Shown: in pieces, positions 44,399 to 52,308 of the stretch
How positions within the stretch are numbered: position 1 is the first letter of the stretch
Layout: each line of letters starts with the position of its first letter
DNA from: Legionella waltersii
Lineage (GTDB): Bacteria > Pseudomonadota > Gammaproteobacteria > Legionellales > Legionellaceae
Length of the DNA stretch: 64,000 bases
Reading direction: 5' to 3'
NCBI RefSeq assembly: GCF_001468085.1
Contig: NZ_LNZB01000038.1
Span: 25,395 to 89,394 of the forward strand
Program-made: the position numbers and the translations under genes
The notes under the pieces: model-generated
Database searches by the model: none
What the model was told of the DNA's origin: nothing
The model's input: only the letters and a program-made list of their open reading frames with translations

Positions 44399-44974
44399 TT
44401 AAAGAGAGTTGGAGTTATTGCTTGAAAGCACTTTTGAAGCCACGTATGAAACGCCCAAAATTGCACCACCGAAAAATCCCAATTTTAATAAGGTCGGAAG
44501 ATAAGATTGGTTTTGAGCATTTGCTGCATTGGAATTATTAGGAACATTTTGAATCACTGGATCGCTTTCCTTCTTGAGATAACCATGTTCCATTTGCTGA
44601 GTTACAATTCCAATTACATCCACTAAGTGTGCTGTAATTTCTTCAGGTGTTGCTGGGTCTCCGTGGATATTGTTGTTCGTAAAATTGACTAGAGCATTAT
44701 AGGATTCAGGCTTTATAGGAGAGTGATTCTCTTCTAGAAATTCGGTGAGTAAATCACGGACGGTGGACCCATTCATATCCTTACTTAATAATTCTTCCGC
44801 CAATGGTTCTGTAGGAAGTTGCATTAAATGCAATTGCAGATGCTGCAGCACCATAATTTGTTCATTAGGTGTTAAACCACCTGCCTCACGCTCAGTCGGA
44901 GCCCCAAAAAATAAATTATAATTGGATTCAAAAAAAGTTCTTATAATCACTTTTTGTTCGGTTGATAGCCCCAT
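44399..44974 (-). CDS. Hypothetical tail-anchored protein
   Basis: The 191-residue protein is soluble and helical for about 155 residues (EQKVIIRTFFESNYNLFFG, EEITAHLVDVIGIVTQQ). It then has an Asn-rich linker and one C-terminal membrane helix (LLKLGFFGGAILGVSYVASK) followed by SSNNSNSL. No signal peptide is present. The tail-anchor layout would suit insertion into a host membrane if secreted, but a bacterial inner-membrane location is equally possible. AGGAGTAGGA precedes the ATG. No family is recognised. Confidence 0.62.
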   Translation of the reverse strand: MGLSTEQKVIIRTFFESNYNLFFGAPTEREAGGLTPNEQIMVLQHLQLHLMQLPTEPLAEELLSKDMNGSTVRDLLTEFLEENHSPIKPESYNALVNFTNNNIHGDPATPEEITAHLVDVIGIVTQQMEHGYLKKESDPVIQNVPNNSNAANAQNQSYLPTLLKLGFFGGAILGVSYVASKVLSSNNSNSL

Positions 44975-45101
44975 TCCTACTCCTCTAATGCCATTGAAAG
45001 ATTATAAATTAAACAGTTAGCGACTTTGAAAAACAACAATGATATTAAATTATTCATAGTGATCTTTCAATGAAAATAATGTTCAATTTGGAAATAATGA
45101 A

Positions 45102-46010
45102 TCAATCAAACATTGGCCTTGCCCATTCATCTTCAAGGTAAGTTGTAGCTGTCTTGGCCTTATGGGTGGAGACATCTATCGAATGGGTGTAAAAATGATT
45201 CGCAAGAATGTTTTCTGCATCTGTTAGAGAGATTTCTCGCATAGACTTTGTCATACTAAGCTGGGGAGTTAATCGCAGAAAATACTCCATATACTCGGCA
45301 TATTGATCAGTTAACTCTTGTAAAGTTCTTTTAAAAGGATTGTTTTCTGCACCATAGCGATCATAATAACGAAGATATTGGGTCACAAAATCACGCAGAG
45401 ATATTTTCTCCTCTGGCTCACTCAACTTATTCGTGTATTTATTTCTTAGTAAAGTCACTAACTGGAGGTAAATCGCTGTGAATTCTTGTATTGCCTCATG
45501 ATTGCTAGGGGAAATAGCTAAATAAAAGGGGTTAGTTATTATTTTACCCCGCATAATTATATTTTTTATACAGCAATAGGGGACACATAAAGCGATATGC
45601 TCTAATTCTTTTTCCATCTTTCCGGGTAAATTGAGATTATGTCTTCGATAGCTTGCATGAACATTGACACAAAATGGCCTAAACAAAGTCGGGTCAATAG
45701 TCATATAATCCCCATTTCCCCAATCATAAGCAATTTGAGGGTTTTCAGACATGCTCACCATGTGGTAATCATTGGATAAATTAGTTAATTTATGCAGCAT
45801 AACTTCATCCATGGTTACTACTTCAGGGTATGTTTTACCAAATACACCCATAAGCAGAGTGGGTAATCCAAACAGGACAGATTGAAGGTTATCAAACCCT
45901 CGATACAACTCATTAATTTCTGGGGCAGTTTTAGTGAGATTTAAAAACTGGATTTCCGATGGTTCTTTTTCGAGCTCTTTTGGAAAAAATGAGGGTAGCT
46001 TACTCAGCAT
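45102..46010 (-). CDS. Candidate mono-ADP-ribosyltransferase (R-S-E motif)
   Basis: The 302-residue protein shows the three spaced elements of R-S-E ADP-ribosyltransferases. Arg37 lies in INELYRGFDN. Ser86-x-Ser88 lies in DYHMVSMSENPQIAYDW, resembling the FVSTS strand followed by an Ala-containing helix. Glu135-x-Glu137 lies in KMEKELEHIALCVPYCCI. Such enzymes transfer ADP-ribose from NAD to a protein, commonly Arg. The C-terminal 140 residues are helical and unrecognised. No signal peptide is present. An effector or toxin role is inferred; no antitoxin is visible next to it. The start lacks a clear Shine-Dalgarno. Confidence 0.5.
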   Translation of the reverse strand: MLSKLPSFFPKELEKEPSEIQFLNLTKTAPEINELYRGFDNLQSVLFGLPTLLMGVFGKTYPEVVTMDEVMLHKLTNLSNDYHMVSMSENPQIAYDWGNGDYMTIDPTLFRPFCVNVHASYRRHNLNLPGKMEKELEHIALCVPYCCIKNIIMRGKIITNPFYLAISPSNHEAIQEFTAIYLQLVTLLRNKYTNKLSEPEEKISLRDFVTQYLRYYDRYGAENNPFKRTLQELTDQYAEYMEYFLRLTPQLSMTKSMREISLTDAENILANHFYTHSIDVSTHKAKTATTYLEDEWARPMFD

Positions 46011-46110
46011 TAAGAATCAACTCATGAGGGGCATTAGCTTAAAATATTAACATATAACAATAATATTGATCAATATGGGGAGGGGGTATACCCCTCCTAT
46101 TCGAAAAATA

Positions 46111-47058
46111 TCAGGAATTTAATAAGCTTCTAAGCCAAGTTTTTGCTTCTTGGCTAACCCGTTCATCGTTTAATGCCATTTCATAGACAATGAGTTTGCG
46201 GGAAGTCTCTTCTCCATACATATCATCAAGTGCTTCATTCCACAAATGCAAGACAGTCGAAGAATCTGATTTACCAACTTGATCGAGAATGCCAAACATC
46301 CGGTCATTCCAATACGCATCAGTGGCTTTTTCTAACCAGACAATCATCTCTGGTGTTAGGCCAATATCATCAAGACCTTTCCCTTCCCCAAATCCCTTTT
46401 CCCATTTTTTTGTTCGCAGATGGGCGTATTTCTTACCATAAACTCCATTAACCCAATCCATGAATTTTTTTCCTAATTGTATACCTATCGATGAGTTAGG
46501 ATCCTGGCTAAGATTGCTTTTAAATTCCTCCAAAAGACGATGCCAATGATCTTCAAAAGCAGCTTTTTGCTCGGGTGTTTTATTGGCTTTCATCTGTTTT
46601 TCAAATTCAGCATATTGCCTTAATTCATCCGGGGTGAATATTTCTTTAACCCAATTGTGTTCAAGATTCTCAGTCATTTTATATACCTCAATAATTTCTA
46701 TAATGGTTTCCCAAGGAATCGATTTATTGGTATCAACAGTGCTTATAATGCCTCGCAACGTTTTTGCTCCTTCAAGTAAAGCATTTGCTTTTTGTTCAAG
46801 CACTTGAGCTTGATTGCTAAAATGCTCAAGCGTATTACTTTCCTTGGCAAGTAGGTTTTTTATTTGCTCTAATTCAAAACCAAAAAACTTCAAGGCAATA
46901 ATCTGCTGTAATTTCAATAAATCGTTTTCGGAGTAAACACGATACCCATTGGATAAGCGAAGAGATGGCTTCAATAGTCCTATACGGTCATAGTGATGTA
47001 GTGTTTGTACAGTAATGCCAGTTAACTTCGCTAAGTCTTTAACGTACCATTGAGTCAT
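46111..47058 (-). CDS. MerR-family regulator with TipA-like effector domain
   Basis: The 315-residue protein has an N-terminal MerR winged helix (VKDLAKLTGITVQTLHHYDR, then IGLLKPSLRLSNGYRVYSEN), a coiled-coil dimer helix (about 80-120) and a C-terminal TipAS-type domain. TPDELRQYAEFEKQMKAN and KFMDWVNGVYGKKYAH are among its helices. TipA-like regulators bind amphiphilic drugs and activate efflux or binding genes. A strong AGGAGG site precedes the ATG. Its usual target would be a divergent transporter, but here the upstream neighbour is a family C repeat. Confidence 0.87.
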   Translation of the reverse strand: MTQWYVKDLAKLTGITVQTLHHYDRIGLLKPSLRLSNGYRVYSENDLLKLQQIIALKFFGFELEQIKNLLAKESNTLEHFSNQAQVLEQKANALLEGAKTLRGIISTVDTNKSIPWETIIEIIEVYKMTENLEHNWVKEIFTPDELRQYAEFEKQMKANKTPEQKAAFEDHWHRLLEEFKSNLSQDPNSSIGIQLGKKFMDWVNGVYGKKYAHLRTKKWEKGFGEGKGLDDIGLTPEMIVWLEKATDAYWNDRMFGILDQVGKSDSSTVLHLWNEALDDMYGEETSRKLIVYEMALNDERVSQEAKTWLRSLLNS

Positions 47059-47122
47059 TGCATTTCCTCCTTGTTGTTAAAAGTAAGGTATATAGCAACA
47101 ATAGGGTCAAGCATTTTTTTCA

Positions 47123-47239
47123 GGGCTTACGAAAAAATTCAATCTCTTCGTGATAAAAATGGAGTTCAATTCCGTCATTTAATTTGTCTAAACTCCCTCA
47201 TTGAAATCAATTTTTGCTTCGACCCGGGGGCGTAAGTCC
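47123..47239. repeat. MITE-like element, family C, full copy
   Basis: The 117-base inverted-repeat element begins GGGCTTACGAAAAAATTCAA and ends GGGGGCGTAAGTCC. Its centre (GTCTAAACTCCCTCATTGAA) matches the copy at 29717 in the opposite orientation. It lies directly upstream of the merR-like gene and could carry or disrupt its promoter. Confidence 0.78.
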
Positions 47240-47260
47240 TGTTTTTATTAAGAAAAGGAC

Positions 47261-47281
47261 ATGTCGGGCTTAGCCCGACAT
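47261..47281 (-). terminator. Terminator hairpin
   Basis: A perfect palindrome, ATGTCGGGCT-T-AGCCCGACAT, lies 8 bases past the stop codon of the first His/Cys paralog gene. It is followed on the minus strand by GTCCTTTTCTT, so it is a good terminator. Confidence 0.75.
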
Positions 47282-47288
47282 CAATGAT

Positions 47289-48281
47289 TTAATGGACCAT
47301 TGCATCTACTCTTGACAAATATCTTGAATCAGATTCATCGTCATTTTGTTGCAGCACTGAAGGAGAGTCCTCATTTCGTTGATTAGAGTTTGTAGCATCA
47401 TCATCATCATTTCCACGGTCAAAAAAGGAAAATGAAGAGTCTGAAAAACTGTGGCTGGGTGTATCATCCGAACTGGCTTCCGTTTCTTGGCTTTCAGAAT
47501 CCGAACTTGGCGGCGTTAAATCCCGACTATTCTGTAAATTTTCATCATAATAGTCATCGGTAAACCAACGACTTGTTAGTCTATTTCTTATAGATACAGA
47601 GGCTGGCACTGTAGGTTTGCTTACAGGGTTTGCGGGTTTCTCGTCGTCTCCAGCTGGAGAAGTACTTTGGAGTTTTGTTTGATCGAGATGACCTAATTGA
47701 TCTGCAAAATTTGATGGGGTTTCCCATGGATTGCAATTTAAATTTGATTTTCCGCCCACCTTCAATAAATGTCCCGTAAGAGTAACGCAGTTATACACTT
47801 CTTCTTTAGGCTGCATGGGCATTATTCGAGTAAAGGTGTTGACTAGTTTTACCCCTGGCAGAAGTTGGTAACTGACATCACCGGTTTCAAGTCCTTGTGC
47901 TATGCGGTTGAATTCATTTATCATTTTTTCCTTATCAAGGCCCCGTACTACAAACACTTTATCGGGTTGTTGTGGGATAATTTCAACAGGCTGCATCAGG
48001 TTTGCAAAATCTTCTCTGGGTCTAATTGCTTCTTGCATGCAATCATCTTCTAATTTTGGAGCTAAGGTGGCTTGTAGAGGAAAAATAGATGTCAGACCGC
48101 CGGCAGGTGTTGACTTGGGCCATATACTCCAATAATGGCGAGGATCATCGCTAAATTTCATTGAGACATGACCAAGGCTATTTAACCCGCTTGACCAAAC
48201 ATACACGGTGACTGAATCATCTGTATTTGGTGTGTCCACTTGGACTTTTACTATAGTGTCATCTTTCGATTTACTGAACAT
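47289..48281 (-). CDS. His/Cys-motif effector candidate, paralog 1 (permuted papain-like?)
   Basis: The 330-residue protein has a globular N-terminal domain (about 20-200) with SLGHVSMKFSD containing His38, HYWSIWP, and VYNCVTLTGHLLKVGG containing Cys165. A His strand preceding a Cys helix is the order of circularly permuted NlpC/P60 (papain-like) proteins. From about residue 210 it is low-complexity, Ser/Asp/Asn-rich, ending DESDSRYLSRVDAMVH. The neighbouring gene upstream is a paralog with the same two motifs and tail. GGAAG precedes the ATG. Its upstream -10 (48372-48377) and flank resemble the paralog's promoter in degenerate form. A secreted effector is inferred. Confidence 0.65.
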   Translation of the reverse strand: MFSKSKDDTIVKVQVDTPNTDDSVTVYVWSSGLNSLGHVSMKFSDDPRHYWSIWPKSTPAGGLTSIFPLQATLAPKLEDDCMQEAIRPREDFANLMQPVEIIPQQPDKVFVVRGLDKEKMINEFNRIAQGLETGDVSYQLLPGVKLVNTFTRIMPMQPKEEVYNCVTLTGHLLKVGGKSNLNCNPWETPSNFADQLGHLDQTKLQSTSPAGDDEKPANPVSKPTVPASVSIRNRLTSRWFTDDYYDENLQNSRDLTPPSSDSESQETEASSDDTPSHSFSDSSFSFFDRGNDDDDATNSNQRNEDSPSVLQQNDDESDSRYLSRVDAMVH

Positions 48282-48423
48282 ATAGGATTCTTCCTTTCTT
48301 TGGTTATTTAAACAGCAATCACCTCAATGCTGTTGATGCCAAGAGCATCTTTTCTAAAATTTGCCCATCTGATTATATGGAACAACGTAATAGGTTACAA
48401 GGTTGCTTACTGTGATTATCATT

Positions 48424-48456
48424 AAACAGCGTCGCTCAGTATCATCGACGCTGTTT
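48424..48456 (-). terminator. Terminator hairpin
   Basis: AAACAGCGTCG and CGACGCTGTTT form an 11-bp stem around an 11-base loop, 57 bases beyond the stop codon of paralog 2 on the minus strand. The T-run is short. Confidence 0.55.
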
Positions 48457-48512
48457 TAGAACCTTCCTAACGAGCAGAGAGAGGAATGTTGAATGGCGCA
48501 GGATATGCGCTA

Positions 48513-49553
48513 TTAATTAACCATGGCATCAGTTCGTGAACAGTAGTCCAAATCAGATTCATCCTCTTTTTTTGCAGCAACAGAGGAGGTATCCTCATTA
48601 CTTGAAGAAAAGAAAGAATCAGAGCTTTCAGAGGCTCTTGGAGAAGATGTATCTTCTTCTCTAGAAGGTGTTTCGTCACTCTGTTCTACTCTTTCGGGTT
48701 CACTTGTAGAGCTACTTTGATGAGAAGCTCCATCCTGATCATAGCTCGTGGTATCATCGTTTGATTGTCCACTGGTGTGAGATCCTTTGGAGCTAAAGAA
48801 GCTGCATACCGAATTGTACATACTTCTTAGTAATCCAGGCTCTTCCTCCGTAGATTGGGTTTGGCTTTGTATTGGAGCCGCGTCAGGATCTTCAAGGATT
48901 AATTCTGGCTCAGGTTCAGTAACTTCAGTTTGATTATACATAGCGGCAAAATAGCTATTAATGCGTGATGGAGTAGGGAAGGACAGTAAACCTTCAGGTC
49001 TTTCAATGCCACCTGCTTCAAGCACTCGACTGATTGCTTCGGCACAATTAATGACCGTCACTTTATCGACTTCATTATCAATCAGATCTCTGTCCATAAC
49101 CTTTAATCCCAACATCATATTAGTCGTGGAAGTATTCGAGTTCAAAACTGCAGTTGCAGTATGTGTAACTTGGCTAGGGGTTAATGTAAATGCAGCACGT
49201 CCTGATTCGATAATTTCGCAGAGCTCTTGAGCCTTTGCAAAAACAGCATCCATATCTTGTACCTGTTCAGTAATGTCATACGAGGCAAAAATTGGACTGT
49301 CTGACTTCGATGGAGAGGTATGATTAACCGCTTTTGTTGGAAAAACATACATCGATGTAACGGCTATTGGAGTGGTTGGCGTTAAATCTTCAGTTGGATA
49401 CACACTTAGGACAGTCGTTTTACCTTGATGAGTTACTTCGAGCGAAACATGTCCCACCCCACCAACTTCAGGATGTTTGTGATAATTGATAACAAGTTTT
49501 GAACTGGTTTCGACAACTACTACTTCTGTTTTATGTTGCATAATGTACGCCAT
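48513..49553 (-). CDS. His/Cys-motif effector candidate, paralog 2, with PmrA-type promoters
   Basis: The 346-residue protein parallels its downstream neighbour. GGVGHVSLEVTH (His35) and VSVYP are followed by VINCAEAISRVLEAGG (Cys170) in the globular part, and then an acidic Ser/Glu-rich region (about 210-330) ends EDESDLDYCSRTDAMVN. The last 17 residues match the paralog at most positions, so the tail is under constraint, as expected for a secretion signal. Two PmrA-box-like promoters lie upstream (49576-49608 and 49684-49716). The start at 49553 lacks a clear ribosome site; ATG four codons later (49541) is possible. Enzymatic activity is not shown. Confidence 0.68.
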   Translation of the reverse strand: MAYIMQHKTEVVVVETSSKLVINYHKHPEVGGVGHVSLEVTHQGKTTVLSVYPTEDLTPTTPIAVTSMYVFPTKAVNHTSPSKSDSPIFASYDITEQVQDMDAVFAKAQELCEIIESGRAAFTLTPSQVTHTATAVLNSNTSTTNMMLGLKVMDRDLIDNEVDKVTVINCAEAISRVLEAGGIERPEGLLSFPTPSRINSYFAAMYNQTEVTEPEPELILEDPDAAPIQSQTQSTEEEPGLLRSMYNSVCSFFSSKGSHTSGQSNDDTTSYDQDGASHQSSSTSEPERVEQSDETPSREEDTSSPRASESSDSFFSSSNEDTSSVAAKKEDESDLDYCSRTDAMVN

Positions 49554-49575
49554 GATTTATTAATGTGCGAGATGC

Positions 49576-49608
49576 ATTATAATGGAACACAATTAAGGAA
49601 TGATTAAG
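49576..49608 (-). promoter_or_regulatory. PmrA-box-like promoter, proximal
   Basis: On the minus strand CTTAATCAT, TC, CTTAATTGT form tandem half-sites (49589-49608). A perfect -10 TATAAT (49576-49581) begins 16 bases downstream of the start of the second half-site. The predicted start of transcription is about 16 bases before the ATG at 49553. Confidence 0.75.
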
Positions 49609-49630
49609 AACCGACAAAATATGTAAAAAA

Positions 49631-49669
49631 ATGCGCATGGGGACGGACCGGGTCCGTCCCCATGTGCAT
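49631..49669. repeat. Family D palindrome with extended stem
   Basis: A 19-bp stem (ATGCGCATGGGGACGGACC against GGTCCGTCCCCATGTGCAT, one mismatch) has a single-base centre. It lies exactly between the two PmrA-type promoters of the paralog 2 gene. Confidence 0.85.
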
Positions 49670-49683
49670 AAAAGACAAAGTGT

Positions 49684-49716
49684 ATTCTAAATGAGCATTA
49701 TTAAGGGGGTATTAAG
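49684..49716 (-). promoter_or_regulatory. PmrA-box-like promoter, distal
   Basis: On the minus strand CTTAATACC, CC, CTTAATAAT (49697-49716) is followed by TAGAAT (49684-49689) at the same spacing as in the proximal promoter. A transcript from it would start beside the REP palindrome and read through it into the paralog 2 gene. Confidence 0.6.
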
Positions 49717-49803
49717 GAATTGTATTTTTTGAGAGCAATAGGAAATAAATAAGGCAGAAAGCATATTGTGTTGTCATTTTATGGATATATATACTGTCTG
49801 GGT

Positions 49804-51690
49804 TTAAAGTTCCAATTGCCGTCCTATTTCAAAGACGGATTCAGGGGGAAGATTAAAGTAATCACTAATCGGAAGAGAATTACGGTGCATAAAAGCGAAA
49901 ATGGAGCTAAAGCACTTGACTAGACAGTTAGCGCTATCACTTGGAAGTACTCTTTCGTGGCCTAGGTAATAGGTAATGTCTTTCGTGTTGATTTTGGTGT
50001 TCTTAGCGTTTAGGTTTTTCAATAATTTGGGGATGTTTGGGTGATCCATAAAACCAAAATTTGCAGCCACATGCCAAATTCCGGAAGCCATTTCTTCAAC
50101 GCGTATTTGCTCCTTAGGGTTACACCAGGGAATCGATAGATTATTAACTTTTAAAATAATGATCTGGTTCTGCAAAACATGATTTTTCTTCACGTACCAA
50201 ATCAGTATAGGTGGTATTTCTTGCTCTCTATGTGTGAGAAATACCGCTGTTGTGGGTATGCGCACCAAACCTTTTTCGTGAATTTTCTTTAAAAAGGCAT
50301 TAACGCCCATGCCTTTATCCGTTTGTTTGGCTAAGAGAGATTGATATCCTCTATGCCATATAGACATTATCAAATAGATGAGCATTGCAAAGGTGACTGG
50401 TATATAACCACCAGCGGTGAATTTAGTAAGGTTTGACAAAAAGAAAGACGCGTCAACCAGCAAAAATAGTCCAGCAACAATTCCTGACTTGATGATATTC
50501 CATTTCCAAACTTCATGAAGAGCTGTGAATAAAAGTACTGTGGTTAAAAGCATCGTAGCAGAAACGGCTATTCCATAGGCGGCAGCTAAGTTTTCGGAAT
50601 GACCAAAACCAATAGTAAGTCCAAGGGTAGCAACCATTAACAACCAGTTAACAATTCCTATGTAAATTTGCCCATAACCCTTTGAGGAGGTTTGTATAAC
50701 GCGCAATTTGGGTAGCCAGCCGAGTTGTACTGCCTGTCTTGTCATCGAAAATGCGCCAGTAATGATGGATTGACTAGCAATAATCGTCGCAGCTGTTGCT
50801 AAAAAAATTAAAGGCAATAAGAGCCCACTTGGGCATAAGGTATAAAAAATATTATGTTCTGTGGATGCTCCTTCCAAAACTAAAGCAGCTTGACCCAGAT
50901 AATTCAAAATAAGGCTAGGAAAAACCAAGCCAAACCATGCAGAACGAATTGGGCGTGCTCCAAAATGCCCTAAGTCAGCATACAAGGCTTCTGCTCCAGT
51001 GACACAGAGAAACACACCAGTGAGAATTACAAACCCAGTGATACCATTTGAAAATAAAAAATGTAAGCCATAGATGGGATTAATCGCTGCGAATACACTC
51101 GGGTGTTTTATCACCCCCCAACACCCTAAAAGGCCAATGGTTAAAAACCACAAAGCCATGATAGGGCCGAAAGCTTTTCCAATCGTTGCAGTCCCCTTCG
51201 ATTGAAAAGCAAACAAAAGAATGAGAATGGTTACAGCCGTAGGTAAGACAACCTGTTTAAGATTAGGCGATATCATCTCCATGCCTTCTATAGCAGAGAG
51301 TACAGAAATTGCAGGAGTAATTGCCCCATCTCCATAAATCAGTGCTGCTCCCATAAGTCCAACAGCGATAATGATGGGTCGATGTTTGAGCTTTAAACCC
51401 AATAGAGACATTAAAGCAAGAATGCCGCCCTCCCCATCGTTATCAATTTGTAATGCAAAACTGACGTACTTTATCGAGGCAATCAGGATTAAGGTCCAGA
51501 TGATTAATGACACTGAACCCATAATGGTTTCTAGACTTGGAGTTCCTCCACCAGCCAGCAAGATCACTGTTTTGAAGGTGTATAAGGGACTTGTTCCTAT
51601 ATCTCCAAAAACAATACCTAAGGCTGACACACTTAAGGCTGTCAGGGTAGGATTTGTTTCTTCTCCTGGTTTATTCCTTATGCCTGGCAT
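49804..51690 (-). CDS. kup: Kup-family low-affinity potassium transporter
   Basis: The 628-residue protein starts with a soluble segment and then the family signature SALGIVFGDIGTSPLYTF. About 12 membrane helices follow, including GALIYGDGAITPAISVLSAI and LFTALHEVWKWN, and a cytoplasmic C-terminal domain of about 170 residues. It imports K+ with H+ across the inner membrane. Legionella genomes carry several kup paralogs, so this is one of a set. It lies 18 bases downstream of a YceI gene on the same strand and may be the last gene of the bufferin-linked operon. Confidence 0.94.
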   Translation of the reverse strand: MPGIRNKPGEETNPTLTALSVSALGIVFGDIGTSPLYTFKTVILLAGGGTPSLETIMGSVSLIIWTLILIASIKYVSFALQIDNDGEGGILALMSLLGLKLKHRPIIIAVGLMGAALIYGDGAITPAISVLSAIEGMEMISPNLKQVVLPTAVTILILLFAFQSKGTATIGKAFGPIMALWFLTIGLLGCWGVIKHPSVFAAINPIYGLHFLFSNGITGFVILTGVFLCVTGAEALYADLGHFGARPIRSAWFGLVFPSLILNYLGQAALVLEGASTEHNIFYTLCPSGLLLPLIFLATAATIIASQSIITGAFSMTRQAVQLGWLPKLRVIQTSSKGYGQIYIGIVNWLLMVATLGLTIGFGHSENLAAAYGIAVSATMLLTTVLLFTALHEVWKWNIIKSGIVAGLFLLVDASFFLSNLTKFTAGGYIPVTFAMLIYLIMSIWHRGYQSLLAKQTDKGMGVNAFLKKIHEKGLVRIPTTAVFLTHREQEIPPILIWYVKKNHVLQNQIIILKVNNLSIPWCNPKEQIRVEEMASGIWHVAANFGFMDHPNIPKLLKNLNAKNTKINTKDITYYLGHERVLPSDSANCLVKCFSSIFAFMHRNSLPISDYFNLPPESVFEIGRQLEL

Positions 51691-51708
51691 TTAATTGCTA
51701 TCCCGCAG

Positions 51709-52308
51709 TTACTGACTTTTGGTTGCTGTAATCACAAAATTGACTTGCACCTCATTTTTAATCTCTTCTGTACTGGACCACTCTCCTTGACCTACACCAA
51801 AATCAGCACGGATTAATTGGGCGTGACCAGTTGCTTTAGTTTTGTTATCGGAAATGTTTTCAAACGTGAAATTTAATACCACGGGAAGACTTTTTCCTTT
51901 AAGACTTAACGTGCCTTTGGCTTGCAGAGCATTCCCGTTGGTTTTAATGAATTGGGAAGATTCAAATATCGCTTGGGGAAAGCTGCTCACATTAAACCAA
52001 TCACTTGTTTTTAGTGCATCTTCTATGTCCTTCAGGGAGGTAGTCACTGAATTCATCTCAACAATGATTTTTACATGACTGGCTTCTAAATGATCAGGAT
52101 CAGCACTTATTTCTCCACTAAACGACTTAAATGTTCCAGTGACAGGTGCGTTATTTTGAGTCGCGGTAAAAGAGAGACTGCTTTCGTCTGGAATGATTTT
52201 CCACAACGGAACTTCTGCAGCTTGAGTGAACGAAATAGTACTGCCCAAAATTAATAACAAGCTGAATAACGAAAACAACGGAGTTGGAATTTTGAAGTTC
52301 AAGGCCAC
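51709..52308 (-). CDS. YceI-family periplasmic lipid-binding protein (second copy)
   Basis: The 199-residue protein has a signal peptide (LFSLLLILGSTISFTQAAE) and the YceI lipocalin-like barrel. PLWKIIPDESSLSFTATQNN, KTSDWFNVSSFPQAIFESSQ, ALQAKGTLSLKGKSLPV and QLIRADFGVGQGEW are its conserved strands. YceI proteins bind isoprenoid lipids or quinones in the periplasm. Translation starts at GTG after GAGGAG, overlapping the end of the cytochrome b561 gene by 10 bases, which suggests coupling. It differs enough from the other YceI in this operon to be an old duplicate. Confidence 0.88.
   Translation of the reverse strand: MALNFKIPTPLFSLFSLLLILGSTISFTQAAEVPLWKIIPDESSLSFTATQNNAPVTGTFKSFSGEISADPDHLEASHVKIIVEMNSVTTSLKDIEDALKTSDWFNVSSFPQAIFESSQFIKTNGNALQAKGTLSLKGKSLPVVLNFTFENISDNKTKATGHAQLIRADFGVGQGEWSSTEEIKNEVQVNFVITATKSQ

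Noticed and set aside
46011..46075. PmrA box upstream of the ART-like gene
   Set aside because: A single GTTAATATT half-site is present; the second is missing at the required distance.
45102..47058. ART-like gene and MerR gene as a toxin-antitoxin pair
   Set aside because: The MerR protein has a full TipA-like effector domain and the genes are 100 bases apart; nothing suggests an antitoxin.
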